NCBI GenBank assembly: GCA_942492115.1
Contig: CALODL010000027.1
Coordinates: 248,001 to 312,000 of the forward strand
Reading direction: 5' to 3'
DNA from: CALODL01 sp942492115
Lineage (GTDB): Bacteria > Planctomycetota > Phycisphaerae > UBA1845 > CAIVHJ01
Length of the DNA stretch: 64,000 nucleotides
How positions within the stretch are numbered: the stretch's first letter is position 1; every line of letters begins with the position of its first letter. Below, piece by piece: positions 8,396 through 19,612 of the stretch. Made by a program: the position numbers and the translations under genes. The notes under the pieces were generated by a model. That model was given only the letters and a program-made list of their open reading frames with translations. It had not been told where the DNA came from and ran no database searches.

Positions 8396-9756
8396 GTGGT
8401 AGAGTCCTTGTCGTAGACGATGATCAAAGCATGTGCGATCTCATTGAGTCGAATTTGACACGCAAAGGGTTTGGCGTGAAGTATTTGACATCGCCGTCCG
8501 AGGCGTATGACTTACTCCAACGCGAGGATTTTGACGCGGTTCTTACAGACCTCAAAATGCGCGGCATGAACGGGATAGAACTGTGCGAGAGAATTGTTGC
8601 AAACCGACCTGACATTCCCGTCGTTGTGATTACCGCTTTCGGGAGCCTCGAGACCGCCGTCGCGGCAATCAGAGCCGGTGCATACGACTTTGTGACGAAA
8701 CCGTTTCAGATGGAAGCACTGAAGTTGACCATGGAGCGGGCCGTTCAGCATCGTGCCCTACGAGAACAGGTCCGGTTCCTGGAACGGGCGGTTGAAGAGG
8801 CACGTAGGTTTGACGAGATCATAGGCTCAAGCCGGCCCATGAAGAAACTCTACGATCGGCTGAATCGCATTGCTGATTCAGGTGCATCCGTGGTCATCAA
8901 CGGCGAGAGTGGATCAGGAAAGGAGCTTGTTGCGAAGGCGCTCCACAACAGAGGGCCTCGTCAGGATAGTCCGTTCGTTGCCATCAACTGTGCCGCTGTA
9001 CCGGAGCCATTGCTCGAGAGTGAACTGTTCGGCCACACCAAGGGGGCGTTCACAGATGCCAAGTCATCTAGAAAAGGCCTGCTGCTGGAAGCCGATGGCG
9101 GAACGCTGTTCCTGGACGAGATTGCGGATATGCCGATTTCACTGCAACCAAAATTTCTGCGCGCCCTCGAAGAACGCAAGGTCCGCCCGGTTGGTGGGAA
9201 TCATGAGCTGTCGTTCAGCGTGCGCATCGTCGCTGCGACAAATCGTGACCTGGAGATCGCCGTTGATGAAGGACGATTTCGCGAAGATCTTCTATTTCGT
9301 ATCAACGTAATTCGAATTGACGTTCCCCCGCTCCGGGCAAGGGGGCGGGACATACTGCTGCTGGCCAAATACTTTGTGGACCACTTTGCTGCCGAAGCCT
9401 GCAAGACTGTAAATGGCATCTCCCGCGCGGCAGCAGAAAAGCTGTTGAACTACAAGTGGCCCGGGAACGTTCGCGAATTGCGCAACTGCATCGAGCATGC
9501 AATCGCATTGACTCGTTTCGAGCAACTCGCCGTTGAAGATCTTCCTGAGAAAGTGCAATCTTACGAGCCGTCTCACGTGATCGTTCAAGGCAGCGACCCA
9601 GAAGAGTTGATCGCTCTTGAAGAAGTGGAGCGCCGGTATATCCAGCACGTTCTGCAGGTCGTTGGGCAGAACAAGAATCTGGCATCCAGAATCCTGGGGA
9701 TCGACCGGACAACGTTGTATCGCAAACTGGATCGATATAAGAAGGCAGAAGGCTAG
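8392..9756 (+). CDS. NtrC-family sigma-54-dependent response regulator
   Basis: A 454-residue regulator. The receiver domain has acidic residues Asp9-11, phosphoacceptor Asp53 (LTDLKM) and VTKPF. The AAA+ domain has Walker A GESGSGKELVAKALH, a loop reading GAFTDA instead of the usual GAFTGA, and GGTLFLDEIADM as Walker B. The C-terminal Fis-type helix-turn-helix is ASRILGIDRTTLYRKLDRY. The ATG at 8392 overlaps the kinase stop. Proteins of this class remodel sigma-54 holoenzyme bound to -24/-12 promoters. A good candidate promoter lies 108 bases downstream of its stop, in front of the DabA gene, so local control of the carbon operon is likely. Confidence 0.94.
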   Translation: MSGRVLVVDDDQSMCDLIESNLTRKGFGVKYLTSPSEAYDLLQREDFDAVLTDLKMRGMNGIELCERIVANRPDIPVVVITAFGSLETAVAAIRAGAYDFVTKPFQMEALKLTMERAVQHRALREQVRFLERAVEEARRFDEIIGSSRPMKKLYDRLNRIADSGASVVINGESGSGKELVAKALHNRGPRQDSPFVAINCAAVPEPLLESELFGHTKGAFTDAKSSRKGLLLEADGGTLFLDEIADMPISLQPKFLRALEERKVRPVGGNHELSFSVRIVAATNRDLEIAVDEGRFREDLLFRINVIRIDVPPLRARGRDILLLAKYFVDHFAAEACKTVNGISRAAAEKLLNYKWPGNVRELRNCIEHAIALTRFEQLAVEDLPEKVQSYEPSHVIVQGSDPEELIALEEVERRYIQHVLQVVGQNKNLASRILGIDRTTLYRKLDRYKKAEG

Positions 9757-9796
9757 CCCACCCAAAGCGGAACCGGGGAACATCGTCGGCGCGATG

Positions 9797-9832
9797 TGTT
9801 GCGAAATGCCACTGTCGCGGCAAAACGCAACA
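9797..9832. promoter_or_regulatory. Inverted repeat, candidate activator-binding site
   Basis: Perfect 7-base arms TGTTGCG and CGCAACA separated by 22 bases, ending 31 bases before the -24 element. Enhancer-binding proteins of the NtrC type bind such dyads upstream of sigma-54 promoters, though usually 70-150 bases away. Confidence 0.4.
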
Positions 9833-9863
9833 ACCCAGGCCCATTTCAGGCACCCTATTCATG

Positions 9864-9879
9864 TGGCACGTAGCGTGCT
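9864..9879 (+). promoter_or_regulatory. Candidate sigma-54 (-24/-12) promoter for dab-type operon
   Basis: TGGCACGTAGCGTGCT matches the sigma-54 consensus TGGCACG-N4-TTGCW at every fixed position except one (GTGC for TTGC), with correct GG to GC spacing. It is the only such site I noticed in the window, and it follows directly after an NtrC-family activator gene. The match overlaps a GCACG/CGTGC palindrome, so part of the resemblance could be due to that. Confidence 0.6.
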
Positions 9880-10113
9880 GTTGCTTCTACGGGGCGGTTA
9901 TGTCCAAGGTGCGCATGGCAAGCACCCAGGTGAGTTGTTCGCTCCGGATGGGGATGAAGCATCGTCTGCTTGGCAGGTTGTTCCAGTATCGCACACCCCA
10001 AGACAGCCAGCATGAGTGGTTCATCGGTTGTCTTCTAATACTCCAGGCCTCGGCAGGTTTCTGGCAAATCGTCCATGTGCAGACGAGGCCGGGCTCTGCA
10101 CCAATACGAACGA

Positions 10114-13100
10114 ATGTCTACTGTCGCAAACGAAACAGTTCGAGACGCCATGTCCAGGCCGGACGGCACGAGCCGTGCAAACAGGCTGGAGTCGATCAGG
10201 CGAGATATCGAGAAAGCAACGCACTACCTGCCAGCGCAGGGGCCGATCACGGTGTTCGTGCATCACAATACGTTGCATGCTTTCGAATGCCTCTCGTTCG
10301 ATCAAGGAATCAAGGCCGGTGGCGAGTTGTTCGGCTGCCTCGACTACTTGCCTAAAGAGAAGTACTGCGAGTATCTCCAGAGTGGACGTATTCGTGCTGA
10401 AGATCTTGAAGCCATACTGCGTCAGGATCTTGGAGGTCAGGCGGATCACCCAGTGCCGGCCTTCGGCACCCGGAGCGCGCTACGCCTTGCGATGCTCCGC
10501 TTCAGATTGACCAACGCGCCACCGGCGGAACTTCAGTGGGCAATTGCCGAAACAGATGCGCTGCGGACATTCCGTGATGATGTGGCACCGGCTGTGCGCA
10601 ACCGTTTGGTCGTGGGCACACGGCGCTGGCTCTCTCGTACAGTCAATAGAAGTGAGGCAGCCGCCGGTTGTGTCAACTGGGATATGCCCCCGGAACTGCT
10701 TGCCGGGTGGGAAAAGCGTCGCACTGATTCCTGGAATCACGGGCAATGGGAAGCCTTCACTCTGCATGCTTTGTGGCGAGTGTGTCACGACATTATTCTT
10801 CATGAGCAGAGCGTAAGACACGCCGACGAGAACCCCAAGGCGGTGTTCAGGCATCGCGATTGTCTCCTCCGGGCAACCGGGCGCGACTCGGACCTCCTGG
10901 TCAATGAGCTGCTGATTCCTATCTGCGCAGCCTATCTGGACCAGGGGATGGCTGAATGGGAACTACCCGGACGATATCGTGGCCTGTATAGCGCCTTCCT
11001 GGACACGTACGGTATGACCTGGTCCGGGCCTACGCAGTGGCTGCGGGCAGTGGCCAAAGAGGCACGTCGTCTGCTCAAGCAAGATGTTAGTCCGCTCGAT
11101 TCGATCGAGGAATCTCTTGATGTGCTTGGTATTCAAGCTGGCGAGCAGGGCCAGTTCCTTGCACAATCGCTGCTGGCTCTACGGGGATGGGCGGGCATGA
11201 TCTGGCAGATGGAGAGCAATGCCCAATGGACGCGCTATCCAGCCCCACCAGGCAGCCTTGTGGAATTCATTGCAGTCCGTCTGATACTGGAGAGGGTCGC
11301 CATTGATGTGGTCGCTCGTGAGTCATTTGGAAATGACGTTTCACTCGAGCGGGTTGGTTGGGAGTCCATTGCTCGTACGCAACAGCGTTCATCAGGTGAG
11401 GCAGACCAATGGGCATTCGTCTTGTTCCAATTGGCCCAGGTATGCGGCTGCACGCCACGGACTCTATACTCTCTTTCGCACGAAGAACAACTCGAGATCG
11501 TTCACGAGATTAAAGCGTTCACGGTTCGGGACCAGCGCCGGCTATTTCATCTCGCCTTTGAGCGGAAGTATCGTAGTAATACGCTGGACGCAGTCATCGC
11601 ACACGCGGGCTGGCTGAACGCCAGCCATCAACAGATGAGCAGGTCTCGGGAGCGTGTCGATGAGACACATGGACCTACTGCGCAAGACCCGTCAGAGCCC
11701 GCGTACCAAGTAGTATGCTGTATCGATGAGCGTGAAGAATCGTTTCGGCGGCATCTTGAAGAAGTCGATCCCGAATGTGAAACCCTGGGTGTTGCAGGAT
11801 TCTTCGGTGTTGCCATGTACTACCGCGGGGTCTCCCATGCCCACTTCACGCCGTTATGTCCGGTCAGCATAACGCCGCGACACTATGTTCGTGAAGAGCC
11901 GGCGTTCTCAGCAGTACAGGCAGAGCGCCTCCGCGCCGAAGCACGGCGTAGGCTCGGGCACGCGACGCACACGGCCCATCGTGGAACGCGTTCATTCGTG
12001 GGAGGCGTGATTGCAGGGCTGTTTGGATCTGTGGCCGCGGTTCCTATGGTTGCGCGCGTCCTGTTTCCCAGGGCAACCGCTCAGTTTCGGCGGCTGATTG
12101 GTGGGATCGTTAACTCGCCGAGTACGGAACTCCGGCTCGAAAGGTTGGCTGACGAGCCGGGTCCTGATGGGGACCACACAGGCTATACCGTTGACGAGAT
12201 GGCTAACATTGTTGAAGGAGTTTTGCGCGCTATTGGTTTGACTCCCGCCAGGATGTCTCGAGTGGTCGTGTTGTGCGGCCATGGTTCGTCCAGTCTCAAC
12301 AACCCCCACGAGGCGGCTCACGATTGCGGGGCGTGTGGAGGCGGCCGGGGCGGTCCCAATGCTCGTGCGTTTGCGCGAATGGCCAACGACCCACGGGTGC
12401 GAAGCCTCTTGCTCGATCGAGGATTCGTGATCTCGGCAGACACCGTCTTTGTAGGCGCGTACCACAACACCTGTGATGACAGTGTCCAGTGGTATGACCT
12501 CGATGATATTCCAATTCGTCATCGGCCGCTCTTCGATCGCGCCAGAGATAGGATCGACGAAGCCCGCAAACGCAGTGCTCACGAGAGATGTCGCCGCTTC
12601 GAGACAACGGAGAGTTCGGTGTCGCTTGATGAGGCACTGCGCCATGTCGAGTCCAGATCCGAAGATCTGTCGCAAACACGTCCCGAGTATGGGCACGCCA
12701 CGAATGCGTTGTGCTTTGTTGGGCGCAGGTCCTGGAGTCGCGGCCTGTTTCTCGATCGCCGAGCGTTCCTGACATCTTACGATCCCTCGACCGATGACGC
12801 TCAGGGGACCATCCTGGAGGGACTGTTGCAGGCCGTCATTCCCGTGTGCGCCGGAATCAATCTGGAGTATTACTTTTCATACGTAGATCCCACCGGTTAC
12901 GGGTGTGGTACGAAACTCCCTCACAACATCACCTCGCTGCTAGGTGTTATGGATGGTGCTGCGAGCGATCTGCGTCCCGGCTTGCCATGGCAGATGGTTG
13001 AGATCCATGAGCCCGTGCGTCTCCTGTTCGTCATTGAGGCGTCGCCAGAGGTGATGCGACGCATCATCACCAACAACGAGTCTATCGCACGACTTGTGAA

Positions 13101-13320
13101 TGGGGAGTGGGTGCAACTAGCGTTGTTCGATGTGAATCGCGGTAGGGTACACACCTACAAGGAGGGTGAGTTTCGGCCGTATGCGTCGCGCGGCTCACAA
13201 CTTCCCACTGTCGTATCGTCGATCGACTGGTACGGGGAGTCTGGCGACCACTTGGGCTTCGCGTCGATTGCTCAGAGCGGCACAGCCTGCTTCGGCAGCC
13301 AACGGAGTTCTGAGGCGTGA
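10114..13320 (+). CDS. dabA: DabA-type inorganic carbon transporter catalytic subunit (DUF2309)
   Basis: A 1068-residue member of the DUF2309/UPF0753 family, the DabA subunit of DAB dissolved-inorganic-carbon accumulators. Near the N-terminus is the family stretch PITVFVHHNTLHAFE. The four zinc-site residues known from Halothiobacillus DabA have clear counterparts: Cys536 and Asp538 in CCIDEREESF, with Arg540 completing a beta-carbonic-anhydrase-like CxDxR, His723 in LCGHGSSS, and Cys738 in HDCGACGG, with the same 15-residue His-Cys spacing. DabA is thought to convert CO2 to bicarbonate at the inner membrane face, driven in one direction by DabB. I use the ATG at 10114; 10150 is an alternative and neither has a strong ribosome site. 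The stop overlaps the next start. Confidence 0.93.
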   Translation: MSTVANETVRDAMSRPDGTSRANRLESIRRDIEKATHYLPAQGPITVFVHHNTLHAFECLSFDQGIKAGGELFGCLDYLPKEKYCEYLQSGRIRAEDLEAILRQDLGGQADHPVPAFGTRSALRLAMLRFRLTNAPPAELQWAIAETDALRTFRDDVAPAVRNRLVVGTRRWLSRTVNRSEAAAGCVNWDMPPELLAGWEKRRTDSWNHGQWEAFTLHALWRVCHDIILHEQSVRHADENPKAVFRHRDCLLRATGRDSDLLVNELLIPICAAYLDQGMAEWELPGRYRGLYSAFLDTYGMTWSGPTQWLRAVAKEARRLLKQDVSPLDSIEESLDVLGIQAGEQGQFLAQSLLALRGWAGMIWQMESNAQWTRYPAPPGSLVEFIAVRLILERVAIDVVARESFGNDVSLERVGWESIARTQQRSSGEADQWAFVLFQLAQVCGCTPRTLYSLSHEEQLEIVHEIKAFTVRDQRRLFHLAFERKYRSNTLDAVIAHAGWLNASHQQMSRSRERVDETHGPTAQDPSEPAYQVVCCIDEREESFRRHLEEVDPECETLGVAGFFGVAMYYRGVSHAHFTPLCPVSITPRHYVREEPAFSAVQAERLRAEARRRLGHATHTAHRGTRSFVGGVIAGLFGSVAAVPMVARVLFPRATAQFRRLIGGIVNSPSTELRLERLADEPGPDGDHTGYTVDEMANIVEGVLRAIGLTPARMSRVVVLCGHGSSSLNNPHEAAHDCGACGGGRGGPNARAFARMANDPRVRSLLLDRGFVISADTVFVGAYHNTCDDSVQWYDLDDIPIRHRPLFDRARDRIDEARKRSAHERCRRFETTESSVSLDEALRHVESRSEDLSQTRPEYGHATNALCFVGRRSWSRGLFLDRRAFLTSYDPSTDDAQGTILEGLLQAVIPVCAGINLEYYFSYVDPTGYGCGTKLPHNITSLLGVMDGAASDLRPGLPWQMVEIHEPVRLLFVIEASPEVMRRIITNNESIARLVNGEWVQLALFDVNRGRVHTYKEGEFRPYASRGSQLPTVVSSIDWYGESGDHLGFASIAQSGTACFGSQRSSEA

Positions 13321-14714
13321 GCGTAACATCGGTGTTTTACGGGCTCGGCGTATGCGTGGTGGCCAGTCCGGCCGCGTTACTTCTCGTGTATGGCGTAACG
13401 GCCGTATGCGGAATTCGCCTGAGCGAGAGCGCAATGATGCGGTGTACGCAAGCCGCGGTGTCGTGTGGCCTGGTCGCGGCCGTCGCAATTGTCGCTTTGA
13501 TGCTTGTCAAAGGCGTGCGACACGTCCCGATAGAAGTGGGCAACTGGGTTGTGATTCCAGAGCAGCATTTTCACTTTCGCCTCAAATTCGTTTTCGATCG
13601 CTTATCCGTTCCATTTGCAATTATCAGTTTCATGTTGATCGGCACGGTCGGTGCCTTTACGAGCCGATACTTGCATCGAGAATCCGGGTACGGGCGATTC
13701 TTCGTTTGTTACGCGCTGTTCCTGTTCGGGATGATCGTGTCGTCTCTCGCAGGGACGATCGAAACGCTGTTCTGCGGATGGGAGCTTGTTGGATTATCAT
13801 CGGCACTACTTGTAGCTTTTTTTCATGAACGACCTGGGCCTGTCCGTAACGGACAGCGTGTGTGGAGTGTCTATCGTCTCGCGGATGCGGCGTTTCTGTT
13901 AGCGGCAGTGGCTTTGCATCACCTTACGGGAGAGGGTGACTTCGACCGGTTGATGGGAGCTGGACCATGGCCTGACGGAGTGGCTTCAATATCTTCCAAT
14001 CATGCAACGTTCGTTGGCCTGTTGCTCTTGATTGCTGCGGCGGGAAAATCAGCCCTCGTGCCATTCTCGGGTTGGCTGCCGCGCGCGATGGAGGGGCCGA
14101 CACCCTCAAGCGCAGTATTCTATGGGGCGTTGTCCGTGCATCTCGGTGCATTTCTCCTTCTGCGGGTGAGTCCGCTCTTGGACCAGTCGTTTACGTTGAG
14201 GATGGGAGTTGTTGCGATCGGGGCGGTGTCGGCAATTGTGGGCGCGCTGTCGGCCCGCGTCCAAACAGACATCAAGAGCGCGATAGCTTTCGCATCTCTA
14301 ACGCAAGTCGGAATCATCGTCGTAGAAATCGGTTGTGGGTTGCGTTACATCGCTCTCGTGCACATCATCGGGCATGCATGCTTACGCACGCTGCAGTTAC
14401 TGCGTGCTCCATCATTACTGCACGATGTTCATGTCCTCGAGAATGCAATCGGGTCGCACTTGCCGGAATCGAGAACCGGGTTGTGGGGACGCATGTCGAT
14501 ATCAATGCAGAGGAAGATATATCGCTTCGCTCTGGAGCGAGGATACCTGGATGCACTACTTGACGAACTAATTGTTCGGCCTTTTCTGGCGACAATTCGT
14601 TGGTGCGATAAGTGGGAACGCCGTTGGGAAGCATGTGTGCGCGGGCAGCGGCGCAGCGTCACAACACATGATCAGGTCGGGCAGCGTGGTGTAAAGGAGG
14701 CGAGCGATGCCTGA
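13317..14714 (+). CDS. dabB: DabB-type NuoL-like membrane subunit
   Basis: A 465-residue polytopic protein of the proton-translocating NADH dehydrogenase/MrpA family (PF00361), starting at a GTG that overlaps the DabA stop (GTGA) after GGAG. The ion-path residues expected for the family are present: Glu in GWELVGLSSALLVAFF, Lys in AAAGKSALVPFSGW, PRAMEGPTPSSA followed by FYGALSVHLGAF, and Lys in QTDIKSAIAFASLTQVG. The FYGALSVH signature is typical of DabB rather than of complex I subunits. It should form the membrane complex with DabA and couple cation flow to carbon uptake. About 13-14 membrane helices are expected; the C-terminal ~80 residues are basic and probably cytoplasmic. Confidence 0.92.
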   Translation: MSVTSVFYGLGVCVVASPAALLLVYGVTAVCGIRLSESAMMRCTQAAVSCGLVAAVAIVALMLVKGVRHVPIEVGNWVVIPEQHFHFRLKFVFDRLSVPFAIISFMLIGTVGAFTSRYLHRESGYGRFFVCYALFLFGMIVSSLAGTIETLFCGWELVGLSSALLVAFFHERPGPVRNGQRVWSVYRLADAAFLLAAVALHHLTGEGDFDRLMGAGPWPDGVASISSNHATFVGLLLLIAAAGKSALVPFSGWLPRAMEGPTPSSAVFYGALSVHLGAFLLLRVSPLLDQSFTLRMGVVAIGAVSAIVGALSARVQTDIKSAIAFASLTQVGIIVVEIGCGLRYIALVHIIGHACLRTLQLLRAPSLLHDVHVLENAIGSHLPESRTGLWGRMSISMQRKIYRFALERGYLDALLDELIVRPFLATIRWCDKWERRWEACVRGQRRSVTTHDQVGQRGVKEASDA

Positions 14715-16234
14715 ATTGCACATGCCCTGGCTTGAGGTGTCGATCGCTATTCCATTGCTCAGCGCCTTCGTTGTGGGGCTCTCGAGGGAAAGGGAAAGCG
14801 CGCGGCGACTCTGTGTACTTGTGTGTGGAGCCACAGTGCTGGTGACTGTTGCCGAGTGGATCGACTTCGCGGCGATGAATGTGTTTGAGGCTCGGGATCG
14901 CTGGGACTGGATTGGGACGATTGTTCATCGCAACGTGCTTGTGGTTGACGAACTGAGTGCTCCACTTCTGTCGCTCGTTGCATTGGTGTACTTCCTGACC
15001 GTTCTCTCGACGCTGCGTACGAAGGTCGGCCGTTTTTCTTTCGGATGGACGCTCGTGTCCGAAGCGATCGTCTTGGCGATGTTCAGTTGTCGGGACCCCT
15101 GGGTTCTCATCGCGTTATTCGCAGTGTCGATACTGCCGCCATGGGTTGAATTGCGTACACGCCGCTGTTCGACGCGCATATTTGTACTACACATGATCAT
15201 GTTTGTGGGCATGCTCGTCGGTGGCCAGCTATGTGTGGGAGTGGGTCGCACCGAGGGTATGGTCCCCCTCATCGGGGGCGCGTTGCTGACGGGCGCGGCA
15301 CTGCTGAGGAGTGGAGTAATACCGTTGCACGGATGGATGACGGATTTGTTCGAGAATGCGACATTCGGTACTGCCCTGCTGTACGTGTTGCCAATGTCCG
15401 GGGCCTATGCTCTGATGAGGCTTGTCGTTCCATTGGCCCCAAGCTGGGCGCTACAATGCGTCGCAATAGTGTCCCTGGCGACGGCAGCATATGCCGCTGC
15501 TATGGCACTCGTGCAAATCGAGCCTCGCCGGTTTTTCTGTTACCTGTTCCTGAGCCACTCATCACTCGTGCTGGTGGGTATGCAGTTGGGTACTCCTATT
15601 GGCGTGACTGGCGCATTGTGCGTGTGGCTTGCCGTCGGCCTTTCGCTCGGCGGGTTTGGCTTGACGCTGCGGTGCATCGAGGCACGTTGCGGTCGTATTT
15701 CACTGGCCGAACATCATGGATTGTACGAGCACACTCCGACATTGGCTCTGTTATTCCTCGTCACGGGACTCGCGGCGATTGGGTTTCCGGGGACTGTAGG
15801 CTTCGTTGGGGCAGAGCTACTCGTTGAAGGCGCTGTCGAGGTGTATCCCTATGTGGGCATCGCGGTAGTGCTTGCTGCTGCGTTGAACGGCATCGCGGTG
15901 TTGCACGCGTACTTCAGGATTTTCACGGGAGTCCGGCACGCGGCTTCCGTGTCGCTGAGGGCCGTGCGTGCGGAGCGGGTGGCGGTCGTCATTCTTGTCG
16001 TACTCATGTTGGGAGGGGGCATCTTCCCGCAGCCAGGCGTCACCTCACGGTACAAGGCGGCGATGTCATTGATTCGCCTCCGTGAGGAGAACGGGGGACT
16101 CTCAGGCAGCCATACGCGCGATCAGTCCTCAGAACGAACAATGGCCAAGCGGATTCAGACCCTGTCTAAGAATGTACCCTTTAGCGAAGCCGAAGGTCCT
16201 GCAGGCCCGACGATCTCGAATGGAAGTACCGACC

Positions 16235-16245
<11 letters not shown>
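14707..16245 (+). CDS. Second NuoM/NuoL-like membrane subunit of dab-type operon
   Basis: A 512-residue multi-helix protein of the same antiporter-like family, overlapping the previous gene by 8 bases. The recognisable core is LLRSGVIPLHGWMTDLFENA followed by YVLPMSGAYALMRLVVP, and ALVQIEPRRFFCYLFLSHSSLVLVG. Positions that are Lys in active NuoM/NuoL proteins appear as Arg (LLRSGVIP; EPRRFF), and the helix-5 Glu seems absent, so it may be structural or use altered ion chemistry. The C-terminal ~50 residues are hydrophilic. Two antiporter-like subunits beside one DabA depart from the minimal DabAB pair. Confidence 0.82.
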
Positions 16246-18229
<1,984 letters not shown>

Positions 18230-18238
18230 GGGATAGGT

Positions 18239-18844
18239 ATGGTTCCTCATTTAGGCCTGTCCGCACGCGGTTTATCGCCGAACGAATTTGGTGGAACTGC
18301 ACGGTTGGTAATGGATGCCCGTCGACGCGCGCATCCCATAGGCATGATGTGGACGTGCTCCGATATGGGCCTGGCTCCGGATGAGCTGTCCGCATTCGAT
18401 CCGGGTACACTAATCATCAACCAGAACGCACTTGGAACCGTTCCACAACCAGGTTCTCCTATTTTCGGCACGTCAGCCATGCTCCCCTCGACTGTGCGAC
18501 ACTTAGTCGTGTGCGGTCACTCGGAATGTGGTGTGCTGAGACACATGCTTGCTGAGATCGCACAAGAGGGGAGCAAAGCTCGTGCGGGCTTCGGTCATAC
18601 TGAGGACATGCTGCGTCAGTGTGCTGGGCGCCCTGAAGATGAATGGCACGGCATCGTGCTGCGAGAGCACGTATTATTACAGTTGGCGCGCTTGCGACAG
18701 CATCAACACGTACGCTCTATGCTCGCGTGCGGAAAAGTGTACCTCCACGGATGGATCCGATGTGATCGCACCGGAACCATTGCGACCTACAATCCGTCAA
18801 TTGGTCAATTCTGTAGACAGGGCTCGCACGGGGGTGATGTGTAG
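18239..18844 (+). CDS. Divergent beta-carbonic anhydrase-like protein
   Basis: A 201-residue protein 9 bases after the transporter, with AAGGGATAGG before the ATG. The zinc ligands of beta-carbonic anhydrases are in place: Cys40 (TCSDMG), His94 and Cys97 (VVCGHSECGVLRH). Asp42 is present, but the Arg of the catalytic Asp-Arg dyad (CSDSR in normal enzymes) is replaced by Gly44, and the usual NAGN loop reads NALG. If active it would interconvert CO2 and bicarbonate next to the transporters; loss of the dyad Arg makes weak activity, altered pH gating or a regulatory role possible. It is the last gene of the operon. Confidence 0.82.
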   Translation: MVPHLGLSARGLSPNEFGGTARLVMDARRRAHPIGMMWTCSDMGLAPDELSAFDPGTLIINQNALGTVPQPGSPIFGTSAMLPSTVRHLVVCGHSECGVLRHMLAEIAQEGSKARAGFGHTEDMLRQCAGRPEDEWHGIVLREHVLLQLARLRQHQHVRSMLACGKVYLHGWIRCDRTGTIATYNPSIGQFCRQGSHGGDV

Positions 18845-18869
18845 GATGGCGCGCAACTCGGTTTCTGTG

Positions 18870-19334
18870 CTATGTGGGAGACAGGAGCATGTGTATCAAT
18901 GAACGGAAATGCTGTAGGTGAAACGGTTTATCGATTACTGCAGCAGCGCCCAGTTGCCGAGCTCTCTCGTGCGTATGCGCGTCACCGAATGCCGTAATCA
19001 GTACGACCGGGATGCCCAATTCCTTGAGTTCGGGAATGCCCTGCAGAATCTCCAGACCCGTGACACCAGGCATGCGGATATCAGAGATGACAAGATCCGC
19101 GCGTGCATGCGCTTTGCCAGCGACAATACTTGCCAGTCTGTTCAGGAGCTCAACACCGTTGGAACACTCCACCAGAAGATAGCCGTCATGCTTCATTGCG
19201 GAGGACAAGAGGCAGCGAAGTTCAGTGTCATCCTCTGCCAGCAAAATGAGGCGCGAATCTGCAGGCCTCATTGAAGAGCGGGCAATGGCCTCGAGCGGTG
19301 GGGAGGAGTCATGATCCGCATTCTCACATTGCAT
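18870..19334 (-). CDS. Single-domain response regulator
   Basis: A 154-residue protein from the ATG at 19334 (GGAG 9 bases upstream; the open frame extends to 19409). About 25 N-terminal residues precede a CheY-like receiver: LILLAEDDTEL (acidic pocket), phosphoacceptor Asp in LVISDIRMPG, Thr in VVLITAF, and Lys in VIDKPF. No DNA-binding or enzymatic output domain follows. It faces the carbonic anhydrase gene tail-to-tail with 25 bases between, so it is not in that operon, but its product could act in the same phosphorelay. Its cognate kinase is unknown. Confidence 0.85.
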   Translation of the reverse strand: MQCENADHDSSPPLEAIARSSMRPADSRLILLAEDDTELRCLLSSAMKHDGYLLVECSNGVELLNRLASIVAGKAHARADLVISDIRMPGVTGLEILQGIPELKELGIPVVLITAFGDAHTHERARQLGAAAVIDKPFHLQHFRSLIHMLLSPT

Positions 19335-19612
19335 ATCGCGCCACTCCAGTTCATGAGGTGGACTCAAGAAAAATGCATAGAGGTGAGGGTGGCAACTATC
19401 GTGCCACACTGCTGCGCGGTGTGTGAAAGCCTATGATGCTGCAAGTGTAAGCGAAATGATGCAGCAATGTCGTATCTTGCGACAGGCATGCTCTGATCAC
19501 GCAGGTGCTCTGTCGCGTTTCGCGGGTTGCTCGAGCGCGGCACGAGACATGCTGGCCTGGCCTGGTCCGCACTGCCTACGCGCAAGGACATACTGAGGAT
19601 TCGGCACAGCGT

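Larger units (their letters stand above)
9757..10113 (+). other. Regulatory intergenic region before the dab-type operon
   Basis: 357 bases without a credible gene. It holds three inverted repeats and a -24/-12 promoter candidate. An outer repeat TGTTGCG...CGCAACA lies at 9797-9832. A short palindrome GCACG-TAG-CGTGC overlaps the promoter at 9866-9878, and GGTGC...GCACC lies at 9908-9926. If transcription starts near 9891, the leader to the DabA ATG is more than 220 bases, long enough for RNA-level control, but I see no known riboswitch. Confidence 0.5.

Noticed and set aside
12000..12696. Minus-strand frame of 234 codons (11992-12696)
   Set aside because: Opposite the zinc-site region of DabA, which is clearly coding on the plus strand.
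16082..16234. Upstream start for the SulP transporter at 16082
   Set aside because: Those codons overlap the preceding membrane-subunit gene out of frame and lack transporter features; the ATG at 16235 has a ribosome site.
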